Source of the DNA: Planctomycetales bacterium 10988
GTDB lineage: Bacteria > Planctomycetota > Planctomycetia > Pirellulales > Pb10988
Length of the DNA stretch: 64,000 nt
Assembly: GCA_009664345.1 (NCBI GenBank)
Contig: CP043547.1
Location: forward strand, 3,996,709-4,060,708
Reading direction: 5' to 3'
Both the position numbers and the translations under genes were made by a program. Shown here in pieces: positions 17,791 to 27,667 of the stretch. The notes beneath the pieces were generated by a model. It did no database searches. It had not been told where the DNA came from and saw nothing but the letters and a program-made list of their open reading frames with translations. Within the stretch, counting starts at the first letter, position 1. The number at the start of each line of letters is the position of its first letter.

Positions 17791-18333
17791 CGCCGGGGAA
17801 GGGGAGAAAACGTTCGATGTATGGGGAAGGAGTTTACAGAGATCCATGGGGTGATAGAAACTCTCTAATACAAGTGTTCAGAAATGGTGCTTACCAATAC
17901 TTTATTACGTCATCGTCCATCAAAAGGTTCTTATATAATTATATGGTCTGAGATGACGTTTTCTAGTAGGAATCCGTTGCAAAGGACGCCAACCTAGTCA
18001 GAATGAAGGAGGTTTTCCAGTTTGTCGAGAGGAGAACTCCTCAATTAGGAGGGAGAGACATCTAGTATATGTCGTTTTCGTCCAAGCAGTTACGTGAAAA
18101 AAAGAAAAAACGCCCCACATTGACTCAGGCAATTCCAGGGAGAATACTAAGGGGCGACTTGCATTCCACTCCCTTCAGGAGATGCTTGCTCGATTGAAAT
18201 TGTGTAAACGTTTAAATAGAAAGTATTTAGATCATTCTTCCTTAATGCCTTCATTCCGCGATTACAAATGAAGGCCCCTGAAGGTTTTGGATGAGCTTAC
18301 GTGAAATCCCCCTTGGATCGAAGGAGAAATTAC
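17791..18333. other. Divergent intergenic region, PSD1 and sulfatase
   Basis: About 540 bp with no gene. It holds the palindromic A/T sequence TATATAATTATA near 17933-17944, which could serve as -10 on either strand. At about 18103-18158 it holds CGCCCC and GGGGCG repeats that on the minus strand are followed by GTTTTTTC, a terminator-like arrangement with no known gene upstream of it. Confidence 0.5.
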
Positions 18334-19788
18334 ATGCCTACCCCGCTATTCTCACCATCAAGAGCCATCGCTCACCCCTCCGATGCAGGGTTTTCCCTTG
18401 CCGTACTTGGGTTCTTTCTGGTTTCCGCCCTCTGCCTTTCTTTAGATTCCCAGCTAGAAGCAAAACAACCGCCGAACATTATTTATATTATGGCGGACGA
18501 TTTGGGTTATGGAGATTTGGGTTGTTATGGGCAAGAAACGATCCAAACGCCGCACATCGATCAACTTGCCGCGGAAGGAATGAAGTTCACCGATTTCTAT
18601 GCCGGTTCGACCGTGTGTGCTCCTTCCCGTTGTGTTTTGATGACTGGCCTGCATACCGGGCATTGTTTCATTCGCGGAAACGGGAAGGATAACCTCCGCC
18701 CCAGCGATATCACCGTAGCGGAAGTCCTCAAAGACGCTGGCTATACGACGGCCCTTTGTGGCAAGTGGGGCCTAGGCCATGAAGGTTCCGAAGGAGTTCC
18801 CACCAAGCAAGGGTTCGATTTCTTCTTTGGATATCTCGATCAGCACCACGCCCATAACTACTACCCGACCTTCTTGATGAAGAATGAAGAACGGGTACTT
18901 TTGCCGAACATCGTCCCTGGAGGAGGCGAATGGGGGCAAGGCGTCGCCAGTGAGAAAAAAGCTTACAGTCATGAGCTCGTGATGGAGGAAGCCTTGCAAT
19001 TCGTGGAAGCCGCCGGCAAAAAGCCCTTCTTCCTGTATCTCGCCCTAACGATTCCGCATGCCAACAACGAAGCCCGGCAAGAAGGGATGGAAATCCCCGA
19101 CTACGGGCAATACACCGATCGCGATTGGCCCGAGCCGCAAAAAGGCCATGCCGCGATGATCAGTTTGATGGATTCCGATATCGGCCGCTTGATGGATTTG
19201 TTGAAATCGCAAGGCGTGGATGAAAACACCGTGGTGATGTTTACTTCAGATAACGGCCCGCACAAAGAAGGTGGCAATGACCCTTACTATCACGATTCCA
19301 ATGGCGAACTTCGCGGAATCAAGCGGGACCTCTACGAAGGGGGAATCCGCGTGCCGATGATCGTTCGTTGGCCGGGCAAAGTTGAAGCTGGTTCCACGAC
19401 CAATTATGTCGGAAGTTTCATCGATTTCATGCCGACGGCTGCCGAACTTGCTGGAGTTTCTGCACCAGAGGGGCTCGATGGCCTCAGCTTCGTGCCGACA
19501 CTCCTGGGTAAAAAACAACCAAAGCACGATTATCTCTACTGGGCCTTTTACGAACGCGGTTTTAAAGAAGCCGTTCGCAAAGGAAAATGGAAAGCCGTTC
19601 GCATCGGCGGGCCGGAAGGAACCCTTGAACTTTATAATCTTCAAAAGGATATCGGGGAAGAAAACAATATCGCCGATCAACATCCCAAGATTGTAGAAGA
19701 AATGGTTTCAATGATGAAAGAAGCGTATACCCCATCGGAACGCTGGAAGCCAAAAATCGGCGCACAGCAAAACCGAAATCGTCAATAA
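18334..19788 (+). CDS. Secreted sulfatase (arylsulfatase family, formylglycine type)
   Basis: A 484-residue type I sulfatase. A signal peptide with a hydrophobic core ([18 protein letters not shown]) is seen near residues 20-45. The catalytic consensus C-A-P-S-R is at residues 95-99; Cys95 should be converted to formylglycine. The metal-site motif A-D-D-L-G-Y-G-D-L lies just after the signal, and [10 protein letters not shown] and L-Y-E-G-G-I-R-V-P are present. The ATG at 18334 has an excellent AAGGAG; a GTG at 18301 is in frame but less likely. The substrate class cannot be assigned. It is monocistronic, followed by a bidirectional terminator. A candidate maturase is encoded 4 kb away. Confidence 0.95.
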   Translation: MPTPLFSPSRAIAHPSDAGFSLAVLGFFLVSALCLSLDSQLEAKQPPNIIYIMADDLGYGDLGCYGQETIQTPHIDQLAAEGMKFTDFYAGSTVCAPSRCVLMTGLHTGHCFIRGNGKDNLRPSDITVAEVLKDAGYTTALCGKWGLGHEGSEGVPTKQGFDFFFGYLDQHHAHNYYPTFLMKNEERVLLPNIVPGGGEWGQGVASEKKAYSHELVMEEALQFVEAAGKKPFFLYLALTIPHANNEARQEGMEIPDYGQYTDRDWPEPQKGHAAMISLMDSDIGRLMDLLKSQGVDENTVVMFTSDNGPHKEGGNDPYYHDSNGELRGIKRDLYEGGIRVPMIVRWPGKVEAGSTTNYVGSFIDFMPTAAELAGVSAPEGLDGLSFVPTLLGKKQPKHDYLYWAFYERGFKEAVRKGKWKAVRIGGPEGTLELYNLQKDIGEENNIADQHPKIVEEMVSMMKEAYTPSERWKPKIGAQQNRNRQ

Positions 19789-19811
19789 CTGTCGATGATT
19801 AGATATTATTT

Positions 19812-19855
19812 AGAAACGCCTTCTTGGAAAAATTCAGGGAGGCGTTTTTTATTTT
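19812..19855 (+). terminator. Intrinsic terminator between convergent sulfatase and HAD genes
   Basis: AAACGCC (19814-19820) pairs with GGCGTTT (19841-19847) and is followed by TTTTATTTTAT. Complementary A residues on the left make it usable for the minus-strand HAD gene too. Confidence 0.8.
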
Positions 19856-19864
19856 ATACAGATT

Positions 19865-20767
19865 CTAGCAAGTGGTTTCTAAACAATCTAAAAGTTGAGG
19901 CCAGTTCGTAACCACTAAATCGGGACAAACCCCTTGCACACGTTCATCCCCTTCTCGCCAACGAAGACTGCGGGCATCGCCGGCAAAAAGAGCCGTGCGA
20001 AAACCAACCTTTGAAGCTGGCGTTATATCATTCAAGAGATCATTACCCACATAGAGAACTTCATGGGGTTGAATGTTGAAATCCTTTAAAATTTCGACAG
20101 CTTGTTCATATAGAAAAGTATCAGGCTTCGCCCGTTTAAATTGATAAGAATAGAATTGTAATTTTGTGTTGAATCCAAAATCTTCCAAGGTGCGATCAAT
20201 CAAGGAGGGGAAAAGTAAAGGAGTAAAGAATTGGGCATTGCTGACAATTCCTAAGGCAATACCTTTCGCTTGAAAGCGTTCCAAACATTCAACCAAATGC
20301 GGCATCGGCCAAGTCGGATTGATACGAAGTTCGTATTGAATCGCCAATAAATCGAAATTTATGCTCTCTTGGATTGGCCAGCCTCCATTCTTCAATTGAG
20401 TTAGACAATCCTTCCAGACGTCACGAATTTCAACTTCAGGATAAGGAATCCCTTCCGCTTTGGACGCAGCATGATGTTGATGAATGGTCTCAAAAAAAAC
20501 TTCCATACCATGTTTGCCATCAAGCGGTTGTTCGTGGGTTTCTTCAATGGCCTTCGCGGCTAAGAGGGCATCGAGAAAAAATTGCCCTCTCCCCAATTCA
20601 CTCACCGTGCCAACTTCGCCACTGGCACTAATTAACATCGTTCCGTAAATGTCAAAGAGTGCCGCTTTGAGTCCACTTAAAGTTTTTAATTGCGGGACGG
20701 TTTCGGTCGGCTGCGGAACCAAGGGACTACTATGCCGCTTTAAAACCGCTTGTAATTCACTCGACAT
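19865..20767 (-). CDS. HAD-superfamily hydrolase with DxY motif I
   Basis: A 300-residue HAD protein. Motif I reads A-L-F-D-I-Y-G-T-M-L: the nucleophile Asp is present, but the second Asp of the phosphatase D-x-D is Tyr, as in L-2-haloacid dehalogenases (D-x-Y-G-T). Motif II is I-V-S-N-A, motif III Lys lies in R-A-K-P-D, and motif IV is Y-V-G-N-D-L-L-N-D. A helical cap is inserted after motif I (C1 type). About 30 residues precede the fold. The ATG at 20767 follows a GTG; either may start. It sits 50 bp downstream of a glycosyltransferase on the same strand and probably shares its transcript, so a role in sugar chemistry is as likely as dehalogenation. Confidence 0.85.
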   Translation of the reverse strand: MSSELQAVLKRHSSPLVPQPTETVPQLKTLSGLKAALFDIYGTMLISASGEVGTVSELGRGQFFLDALLAAKAIEETHEQPLDGKHGMEVFFETIHQHHAASKAEGIPYPEVEIRDVWKDCLTQLKNGGWPIQESINFDLLAIQYELRINPTWPMPHLVECLERFQAKGIALGIVSNAQFFTPLLFPSLIDRTLEDFGFNTKLQFYSYQFKRAKPDTFLYEQAVEILKDFNIQPHEVLYVGNDLLNDITPASKVGFRTALFAGDARSLRWREGDERVQGVCPDLVVTNWPQLLDCLETTC

Positions 20768-20817
20768 CACCTTGGCCTTTATTAATTATTTCAACGGAAT
20801 ATAAATTTTTTAGTTGT

Positions 20818-22377
20818 TTAATTTTCTAGACGAACGGGATACAAGGCTTCAATAGAAAGAAAACAATTCAATAAATCTTTTCCGGCGTCTGTCTCTTCAA
20901 AGTGAGTTGACTTTTTGGAAGACATCACTTTCTGATAAATAGTTAACAAGCGTTCGCCAGAGGCTTGCATGGAATAATGCGATTGAACAACTTGCTTGTT
21001 AGCCTCAATCAAGGCGGTTGGTTTCATTTGGGCAAGCGAAAAACCTGCGGAAATATGTGGGTTTAACGTTAACAAAGTCTCGCGAGCTTCTGGTTCGTGA
21101 AAGAGTTTTTCTAAAATCTTTTCTTGCCACTGACTGTCTAATTTTCCAAAGTCAATACAATGATTTTTGATGAGTTTTTCAATTTCTTTTGTTTGATTGT
21201 TTTCCGAAGAAGGTTGTTGATAAGCTTCAAGAACAGGTCTTAAGTAACTTATTAACATGGATTGGAAATTCTCTTTGCCAAGCCACTCGATGGGAATCCA
21301 GACATGATCGGCCAGGGCATCCAGCTGCAAGCCTGCTTGTTTAAAATCTTGAGTGATGGCTGGAAGATCGCGACCAATTAAAGGTCGAGCCGCGAGCCAA
21401 GCCTCTAAGAAGACCATGCCAAAACCTTCCACCAGACTGGTTGTTAACAAGGCATCGCTCGCAACCAAATTTTCCCCGAATGTCAGTTTTTCTTCGCCTC
21501 CTGTTTCAAAGGCACATCGCAAGTTGTGTTCTTCCGCCCAATTTTTCCATCGTTCGTAATGTGGGATTTCTACAGGGTTTAAAGGCGCAAGTGTCAGACC
21601 GAGCCAACAATTTTCAGGCGAGAGCAATGACCATAACAACCATTCGCCGAGATTTTTTCTACGAATCCCCCGAACTGGATAGAGTAGAAAACTTGCATCT
21701 TCTGGAATATCAAAAAGTGCTTTTAGTTTCTTTCTGGCATATTTACGACTGGGAAGATTGTCAATCGGTAACGCGGGGTTGGGAAGTTGATGAAGGCGTT
21801 CGAGAGGAAACCCGGAATCTTTTAAATAATTTCCATCTCGGCCATTTAACACTGAATAATGTATTTGTGGGGCCTGGGGGTAAAGTTGCTGATGAAAAGG
21901 TTTCGTGCTATCGGTTGTTAAGCCTATTGTTAAACGGTGATAGTTTTCGGGACGATAGTCTTCGGCAAAGTCATGCATTTGCAAAAGCGTCGCATAACCT
22001 CCTTTGGCCAATGCTTGCACCATGAGGGGCCAAGCGGCATTTTTTCCCAACGAATGATTGTGGATATGAAGAAGCGTCTCTTCTTGTTGAAAATCGAGAG
22101 CTTGCAGGCGATTGTGAACTTCTTGAATGAGTCGCACCGGCGGGCATTCGTCCGGCTCGTGATAGTCAAGTAAAGGAATGGCGACGAGTTGAATTTCAAG
22201 GGCTTGAAGTTTGTCGCTGATCTCATCTGGCCAAGCTTGTTTTCTGCCTCCATAAAAGATGGCAACTTTGATAGGTTTCTTTTCTTGTAAACAAGCTTCG
22301 AGAGATCGTAAGTGATTTAAAATCACCTGGGTCACGCCACCACGATTGAGATGATAATGAAAGATTGCCAAATTCAT
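20818..22377 (-). CDS. GT-B fold glycosyltransferase
   Basis: A 519-residue protein with group 1 glycosyltransferase layout. The N-terminus MNLAIFHYHLNRGGVTQVIL is a classic acceptor-domain start with the R-G-G loop. H-I-H-N-H-S-L-G and L-L-Q-M-H-D-F-A-E-D are mid-domain motifs. The donor side shows Y-P-V-R-G-I-R-R-K-N-L-G-E (a phosphate-binding R-x4-K type) and L-V-E-G-F-G-M-V-F-L-E-A-W, the E-G-F-G-M-x2-L-E motif with both glutamates. This is a much clearer GT4-type active site than the gene at 11568. About 150 C-terminal residues are helical. The HAD gene follows after 50 bp. The sugar donor is unknown. Confidence 0.88.
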   Translation of the reverse strand: MNLAIFHYHLNRGGVTQVILNHLRSLEACLQEKKPIKVAIFYGGRKQAWPDEISDKLQALEIQLVAIPLLDYHEPDECPPVRLIQEVHNRLQALDFQQEETLLHIHNHSLGKNAAWPLMVQALAKGGYATLLQMHDFAEDYRPENYHRLTIGLTTDSTKPFHQQLYPQAPQIHYSVLNGRDGNYLKDSGFPLERLHQLPNPALPIDNLPSRKYARKKLKALFDIPEDASFLLYPVRGIRRKNLGEWLLWSLLSPENCWLGLTLAPLNPVEIPHYERWKNWAEEHNLRCAFETGGEEKLTFGENLVASDALLTTSLVEGFGMVFLEAWLAARPLIGRDLPAITQDFKQAGLQLDALADHVWIPIEWLGKENFQSMLISYLRPVLEAYQQPSSENNQTKEIEKLIKNHCIDFGKLDSQWQEKILEKLFHEPEARETLLTLNPHISAGFSLAQMKPTALIEANKQVVQSHYSMQASGERLLTIYQKVMSSKKSTHFEETDAGKDLLNCFLSIEALYPVRLEN

Positions 22378-22463
22378 CGCAGTGAAGCCTTTTTGTTTTT
22401 TAGTTTCTATTTAAAACGTCGAATTCTATTGTAAATAAGAAGTGTTCAATTTTTATTTTTTTG

Positions 22464-23825
22464 CTATCTCGAACGACGTAAGCAACAGGCTTTAAATTTT
22501 TTTCCTGAGCCGCAAGGGCAAGGGTCGTTTCTTTTGGGGCGTGTAGAGGAATTTGTTGAAGCAGCATCGGTTGAATGTGGCTTTCCTTTTAGTTTTTGTT
22601 GTCGTTCCTGTTCGCGAAGGCGGAGCATTACATTCGCGGGGGATCGGCGGGCGCGGAGTTCTATTGCCATCTGTTTCATATAGGGATCGATATGGCGAAA
22701 GAATTTTTTATAACCGGCACAGAGATAATTGAGGGTCGGTTCGCCATTGGAAGCGGGTAGAAAACGATTCTTTGGGCATTCGCCTTGGCAAATAAAGCGG
22801 ACATCACACTCCAGGCAATCGGGGGGCAGCGTGGTTTCTTTCGCTTCGCTAAAGGCTTGTTGCTGCGGAGAGTTCGCCATTTCTAAAATCGGTAACTCTT
22901 TAATATTGCCAAGTTTATGTTCCGGCCTGACAAAATGATCGCAACTGAAGAGATCGCCATTGTGTTCCATCGCCAAGGCCCGGCCGCATTGTTTGCGAAA
23001 GATGCAGAGCGAAGGCTCATGGCCTAGCCAAGCGGCGAGGGCTTCGTCAAAGATCTGCACGAAGATTTGCCCGACGTCGTGGCGGACCCATTCTTCGAAG
23101 ACTCCCATCAGAAAATCGCCCCACTGCTCGGGAGCGACCGAACGTTCACTGACGGCCGGGCCGTTTTGCTCCAGCCTTTCGACAATGGGAATGAATTGAA
23201 TGTACTTGCCGCCGTGGCGTTTGAGAAATTGATAAACCCGCTGGGGATGGCTGCCGTTCATCGCGTTCACGACGGTGAGCAAGTTGTGTTCGACGCCATA
23301 TTTTTTCAAGACTTCCCAGCCTCGCATGACTTGGGCGTGCGTGGGGCGTTTCCCTTTGTCATATCGCCAGGGATCGTGCAAATCGGCGGGGCCGTCAATC
23401 GAAAGCCCGACCAGAAAACGGTGTTCTCGCAGGAAGGCTCCCCACTCTTCGTTCAGAAGTGTCCCGTTCGTTTGCAAAGAATTTCGAGAAGATTTTCCCG
23501 GTGGGCAGAGCTGCTTTTGCAGTTCGACGACCCGGCGGAAAAAGTCGAGGCCGAGGAGCGTCGGTTCGCCTCCTTGCCAGGCAAATTCGATTTCTTGAAC
23601 GTGAGGGGGTTGGGCGGCGAAGTGTTGCTCGATGTAGTTCGCGAGCAAATCGTCCGCCATGCGGAAGCGTTCGCCGCGTGGATAAAGCTGTTCCTTCTCT
23701 AAATAATAGCAGTACGCACAGTCAAGATTGCAGATCGCACCGATCGGCTTCGTCATGATATGCAGGGCCGAAGTCGGCGTCGAAGCCGTAGCGGGCTGCG
23801 GCGAAGAAGATGCAACGTGCGACAT
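22464..23825 (-). CDS. Radical SAM anaerobic-type sulfatase-maturating enzyme with SEC-C tail
   Basis: A 453-residue radical SAM protein of the anSME/SPASM type. The cluster motif C-N-L-D-C-A-Y-C uses Cys32, 36 and 39. The A-W-Q-G-G-E-P-T-L and S-L-Q-T-N-G-T-L-L blocks are typical of the barrel. The C-terminal half has the many cysteines of SPASM auxiliary clusters (C-G-R, C-D-H-F, C-L-E-C-D-V-R-F-I-C-Q-G-E-C-P). Such enzymes oxidise the Cys or Ser of sulfatase C/S-x-P-x-R to formylglycine. After about residue 425 a SEC-C zinc motif is added (N-D-P-C-P-C-G-S-G-K-K-F-K-A-C-C). It may act on the three sulfatase domains in this window. It stands alone, 86 bp upstream of the glycosyltransferase gene. 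Confidence 0.92.
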   Translation of the reverse strand: MSHVASSSPQPATASTPTSALHIMTKPIGAICNLDCAYCYYLEKEQLYPRGERFRMADDLLANYIEQHFAAQPPHVQEIEFAWQGGEPTLLGLDFFRRVVELQKQLCPPGKSSRNSLQTNGTLLNEEWGAFLREHRFLVGLSIDGPADLHDPWRYDKGKRPTHAQVMRGWEVLKKYGVEHNLLTVVNAMNGSHPQRVYQFLKRHGGKYIQFIPIVERLEQNGPAVSERSVAPEQWGDFLMGVFEEWVRHDVGQIFVQIFDEALAAWLGHEPSLCIFRKQCGRALAMEHNGDLFSCDHFVRPEHKLGNIKELPILEMANSPQQQAFSEAKETTLPPDCLECDVRFICQGECPKNRFLPASNGEPTLNYLCAGYKKFFRHIDPYMKQMAIELRARRSPANVMLRLREQERQQKLKGKPHSTDAASTNSSTRPKRNDPCPCGSGKKFKACCLRRSR

Positions 23826-24140
23826 GGTGGTGGGCCAATCGAGGCTAGAGTCGATGGTAGGCGATGCGGCAAACGGCCTACTTTCTGCGGTCTATCGTAG
23901 CAGATTCCCAGGTCGCATGATACCAGTATAACCCGATTTGCGGCGATCTGGGCGAGCAGAAAAGTAAGAGAATCCGGCGGAAAAGCCCTGCCCACCAACG
24001 CAAAAGCGAGTAAACTAAAGCAAGAGATTTAGCCCACATCCATCGTTTTTATTCATAAAGAGACCTTCGTTTCGATCAAATCGAAAATCCGAACGTACTA
24101 CGATCAAGTCTCTTTGCCTATCAGGAGTTAGGAAGTTACG

Positions 24141-24917
24141 TTGAGCGGAGTTGCAGGAGCCTGGCGTATTGCCGACATCGGGGGACATCCCGCCGAGATT
24201 TACGATCCGCCGGAAGTCAAACATCCCCATAGTGCCGTGATGTATTTGCACGGGGTCAAATTGGGCAAACTGACCGACAAGCCGGAGTATCTGCGACGGT
24301 TTGATGAGGCCGGGATGCGTGTGATTGCTCCGCATACGGAACGAAGTTGGTGGACGGATAAAATTTGTCCGGAGTTCGATCCCAAGCTGACCGCCGAACG
24401 GTACTTGCTCGACCATGTCCTGCCTTGGCTGCAGGCGGAAATGAATGTGAAGCCGGGGCTGACGGCACTCTTGGGCATTAGCATGGGGGGGCAAGGGGCG
24501 TTGCGGCTTGCTTTCAAATATCCGCGTCTCTTCCCGATTGCGGCGGCGATCAGCCCGGCGATTGATTATTGGAGATATTTCGAAATCTTTTCGACGCTCC
24601 CGGAGATGTATTCCGATCCGGAGGCCGCACGCCAAGATTCGGCGATCTTGCATCTTCACCCTTTGAATTGGCCTCGGCATCTTTGGTTTTGCTGCGATCC
24701 GAACGATGTGGATTGGGGAGAAAGCTCCGAGCGGCTGCAAATGAAACTCGCCTCGTTGGGCATTCCTCATACTTGTGATTTAGAAACAGAAGCTGGCGGC
24801 CATCACTGGCGGTACTACAATGCCATGGCCGGGCCGGCCTTTCATTTTATTCTTGAGCGGTTGCAGCAAGAAACGCAGCGGCTCGATGCTATCTCTTCAG
24901 AGGAATCCTCCCTATGA
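24141..24917 (+). CDS. Alpha/beta hydrolase, esterase D-like
   Basis: A 258-residue serine hydrolase. The nucleophile elbow is L-L-G-I-S-M-G-G-Q-G-A (G-x-S-x-G), the oxyanion strand is A-V-M-Y-L-H-G, and a C-terminal G-G-H-H-W supplies the catalytic His. The Asp probably lies in C-C-D-P-N-D. The layout resembles esterase D/S-formylglutathione hydrolase and carbohydrate esterases. No signal peptide is seen, so it is cytosolic. The start is a TTG at 24141 preceded by GGAAG at normal spacing; no ATG lies in a plausible place. It overlaps the WD40 gene by 4 bp (ATGA), so the two are translationally coupled. Substrate unknown. Confidence 0.83.
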   Translation: MSGVAGAWRIADIGGHPAEIYDPPEVKHPHSAVMYLHGVKLGKLTDKPEYLRRFDEAGMRVIAPHTERSWWTDKICPEFDPKLTAERYLLDHVLPWLQAEMNVKPGLTALLGISMGGQGALRLAFKYPRLFPIAAAISPAIDYWRYFEIFSTLPEMYSDPEAARQDSAILHLHPLNWPRHLWFCCDPNDVDWGESSERLQMKLASLGIPHTCDLETEAGGHHWRYYNAMAGPAFHFILERLQQETQRLDAISSEESSL

Positions 24918-27661
24918 ATGGACGAATCTTGCTCTGTCGGATGCTCCTCCTTGGTTGCATAAGTTGGGTCGGAAGTCTGCCGGTGAATGCCGAAGAGCTA
25001 CCGCAACAAGCTGAACAGCGGCTTGGAACGCTGGCCTTTCGACACGGTCGGATGATTGAATCCATGACGATCTCCGCTGATGGTTCCCATCTTGCGACCG
25101 GGAGCAATCCGACGCAGTTCTACGAAAAAGGGGCGGAAATTCGAGTTTGGAATCGCAGCACCGGCGAGCAAGTTCAAGCCTTGCAAGCCGAAGGCCCGAT
25201 CGGCGGGATGGCGTTGCTAGCATCCGGGGATCGAATTGTCTTGGTCGGTGGCAATCAAGAAGAGGCCTATCAAATCGTTCAATGTTGGTCGGTCGACGGC
25301 CCGAAGATGCATTGGGAGACCACCCTTGATCAAGGTAGTGGCTACGGAATGCGAGTCGCAGCCTCGCCCGATGATCGTTATGTTGTCGTGATGGCCCCAC
25401 GGTGGGAGGTCGATCACTCCGTCAGTCGTATTTATCTACTGGACCTGGAAACCGGCGAGCAAGTTTGGCAAACCGCGATTGATGTAACCTTGGAAGGGTT
25501 TCAATTTTCCGCGGATGGAAAGCGCATTGTCGGGCATGCGATCGACAACCGGGATTCGATGAACTTCGGCCCTCGCCCTAGTGACTTCCATCACGAGTTG
25601 CATGTGTGGGAGACATCCTCCGGCAAGACGCTGCAATCCCTTCGCTTGAAGAACAAATACATCTATTCTTTTGCCTTGAGTGCGGATGGGACGAAGTTGG
25701 CTGCTTCGCTCACCGAGCGGCCACAACTGCGGCAGGCTCCCCGTTCGAGTTTGCAGGTTTGGGAAGTTGCCTCGGGGAAAGAGAGCCAAACTTGGCAAGT
25801 CGATTTCCTTGATTCGTTGGGTTTCTTCGCTCTGCATTGGGACGAGGAAGGGAAGTCGCTGGTCTCCTTTGCAACCATCGATCGAACAGACCGGGTCGAT
25901 CGATGGACACTCGGCCAAGCGAAGTCGGAGCAACTTATTCAGAGCGAGCTTGCCAAGGTCTATGACTATAGTGTGGCTCATTTTGATCAACGAGGGGAGA
26001 CCTTGGCGATCGTTCGCTCGGAAGAGGCCGTTGTGGATCTCTATGATTTGCAGACGCAAGCTCCGCTTAATCCTCAGCTTGGTCATCGTTCCGGTTTGCG
26101 CCAGGTGATTTTTGCCCCGGGACAGCCGTGGTTGGTTTCGGTGGGAGAACGCGGCGACATGCGGGTGTGGGATGAACGCTTCGGCGAAGTACTGCAAGCT
26201 TCCGATGGCAACTTCTTCCGCGAAGTCGTCGTTGATCCGCTTGGGGAAACCGCGATCGGACTGACGGCCAAGCGGAATGCCTTGCAATTTTGGTCCCTGC
26301 CGGATTGGAAGCAGCAAGGCCGCCTCGATTTGCAAATCCAATGTTATGGAGGGATGGCGATCAATCGATCCGGGCAAGTGGCTCTTGTCGGAGAGGATCA
26401 ATCCTCAGGCGATGCCGTCATCGAGATGTTGCCACTTTCTTTCCCTCTCCAAAGACCTGAATCGAAGGAGCAGCAAGAAGCGGACGTTCTTTCCAAAACC
26501 CAAAAACCACTTTTGAAATATTCAACCGCGAGTCCTTCGAACCTCGTCTCGCTCTCTAGTGATGGCCAGAACTTGGCGGCTGTGAGTGAAGAAGAGATCG
26601 AGGTCATCGACCTGAATCGTCAAGAGGGGCTGTGGAAGAAAGAGTTCGAATCGGGCCTCTCGCAGTCGTCGCTATCGATCTCTCCCGACAATCGTTGGGT
26701 GGCCCTCCGCGGCGTGACCGATGGGGACCTGCACTTCTTGATCCAGCTTTTTGATTTGAAGACTGGCGAAGAAGGGCTTCGCATCCTGACCGAATCGACC
26801 ATGATGCTCTCGACGGCCTTTAGCCCCGATGGGCAGTTTCTCTTGGCCGGCATGTACGATGGTTCCGTTTATTGCTGGGAGATTGCTTCCTGGAAATTGC
26901 TTGGCTCTTGGAAAGCCCACCGCGGCCCGGTCAAAGCCTTGGCCTTTTCCGAAGACTCCCGTTGGTGGGCCTCCGGTTCGGAAGATACTTCGATTGTGTT
27001 GTGGCGAACGCCGGGCATGCCGCCTGCTCCGGTCTTCTGGAATCTTCGCGATCCGACACAGTTAGGGGCGGCGGACTTCGATCCGTTTTCGATCAATGAC
27101 AATCCGTTCGAGCGTTTGACGTTTCAGCAGCATTGGGAAAACATGGCCTCTTCGGAGCTTGAGACTGTCTATCAAACGATGGCGGCGATGCTGGCCACCG
27201 GTCCCGATTGGGTCGAGCAGGTTCGAAGTAAGTTGCCGAGTTCGCGGCCTTCCGACATGATTGTTACCGAACTGATCAGCCGATTGGATAGCGATGCAGC
27301 GGCAAGTCGGCTTTCCGCGAGCAATGATCTTCGACAGCTTGGCGGGATCGCCGCGAAAGAACTGAAAGCCGCGCTCGACTCTCCAAATTCTTCCGCCCAG
27401 CTCAAACATTCGGCCCGCGACTTATTGCGAAATTTGGAATCGCCGCAAATCGATTCGCCCTATGTTCTCCGCTGGGTCCGCCTGGCGGGCGCCCTTCGCA
27501 AAGAAGGTTCGCCGGCGGCCAAAGAGGCGTTGAACGAACTCTTGAAAACGGCGGCGGATACCAGGGCAGTTCCTTATATTCAACTCGCTCTCGATACATG
27601 GCCCGAAGACCAAGCCGCCGAGCCAATGGACCCCGCCTTCCTTCCCGAACCGTTGCGTTAA
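24914..27661 (+). CDS. Secreted WD40-repeat protein with helical C-terminal domain
   Basis: A 915-residue protein. A signal peptide is clear (R-M-L-L-L-G-C-I-S-W-V-G-S-L-P-V-N-A). About residues 40-700 contain many degenerate WD40/beta-propeller blades, with phrases such as I-S-A-D-G-S-H-L-A-T-G, F-S-P-D-G-Q-F-L-L-A-G-M-Y-D-G and F-S-E-D-S-R-W-W-A-S-G-S-E-D-T-S-I-V-L-W. Enough blades are present for two propellers. From about 720 to the end it is helical with HEAT-like spacing (S-N-D-L-R-Q-L-G-G-I-A-A-K-E-L-K-A-A-L). This combination of propeller and helical tail is common in planctomycete exported proteins and suggests a protein-interaction scaffold. The start overlaps the esterase stop; the next gene begins 6 bp after the stop. 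Confidence 0.85.
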   Translation: MNGRILLCRMLLLGCISWVGSLPVNAEELPQQAEQRLGTLAFRHGRMIESMTISADGSHLATGSNPTQFYEKGAEIRVWNRSTGEQVQALQAEGPIGGMALLASGDRIVLVGGNQEEAYQIVQCWSVDGPKMHWETTLDQGSGYGMRVAASPDDRYVVVMAPRWEVDHSVSRIYLLDLETGEQVWQTAIDVTLEGFQFSADGKRIVGHAIDNRDSMNFGPRPSDFHHELHVWETSSGKTLQSLRLKNKYIYSFALSADGTKLAASLTERPQLRQAPRSSLQVWEVASGKESQTWQVDFLDSLGFFALHWDEEGKSLVSFATIDRTDRVDRWTLGQAKSEQLIQSELAKVYDYSVAHFDQRGETLAIVRSEEAVVDLYDLQTQAPLNPQLGHRSGLRQVIFAPGQPWLVSVGERGDMRVWDERFGEVLQASDGNFFREVVVDPLGETAIGLTAKRNALQFWSLPDWKQQGRLDLQIQCYGGMAINRSGQVALVGEDQSSGDAVIEMLPLSFPLQRPESKEQQEADVLSKTQKPLLKYSTASPSNLVSLSSDGQNLAAVSEEEIEVIDLNRQEGLWKKEFESGLSQSSLSISPDNRWVALRGVTDGDLHFLIQLFDLKTGEEGLRILTESTMMLSTAFSPDGQFLLAGMYDGSVYCWEIASWKLLGSWKAHRGPVKALAFSEDSRWWASGSEDTSIVLWRTPGMPPAPVFWNLRDPTQLGAADFDPFSINDNPFERLTFQQHWENMASSELETVYQTMAAMLATGPDWVEQVRSKLPSSRPSDMIVTELISRLDSDAAASRLSASNDLRQLGGIAAKELKAALDSPNSSAQLKHSARDLLRNLESPQIDSPYVLRWVRLAGALRKEGSPAAKEALNELLKTAADTRAVPYIQLALDTWPEDQAAEPMDPAFLPEPLR

Positions 27662-27667
27662 TCATCC

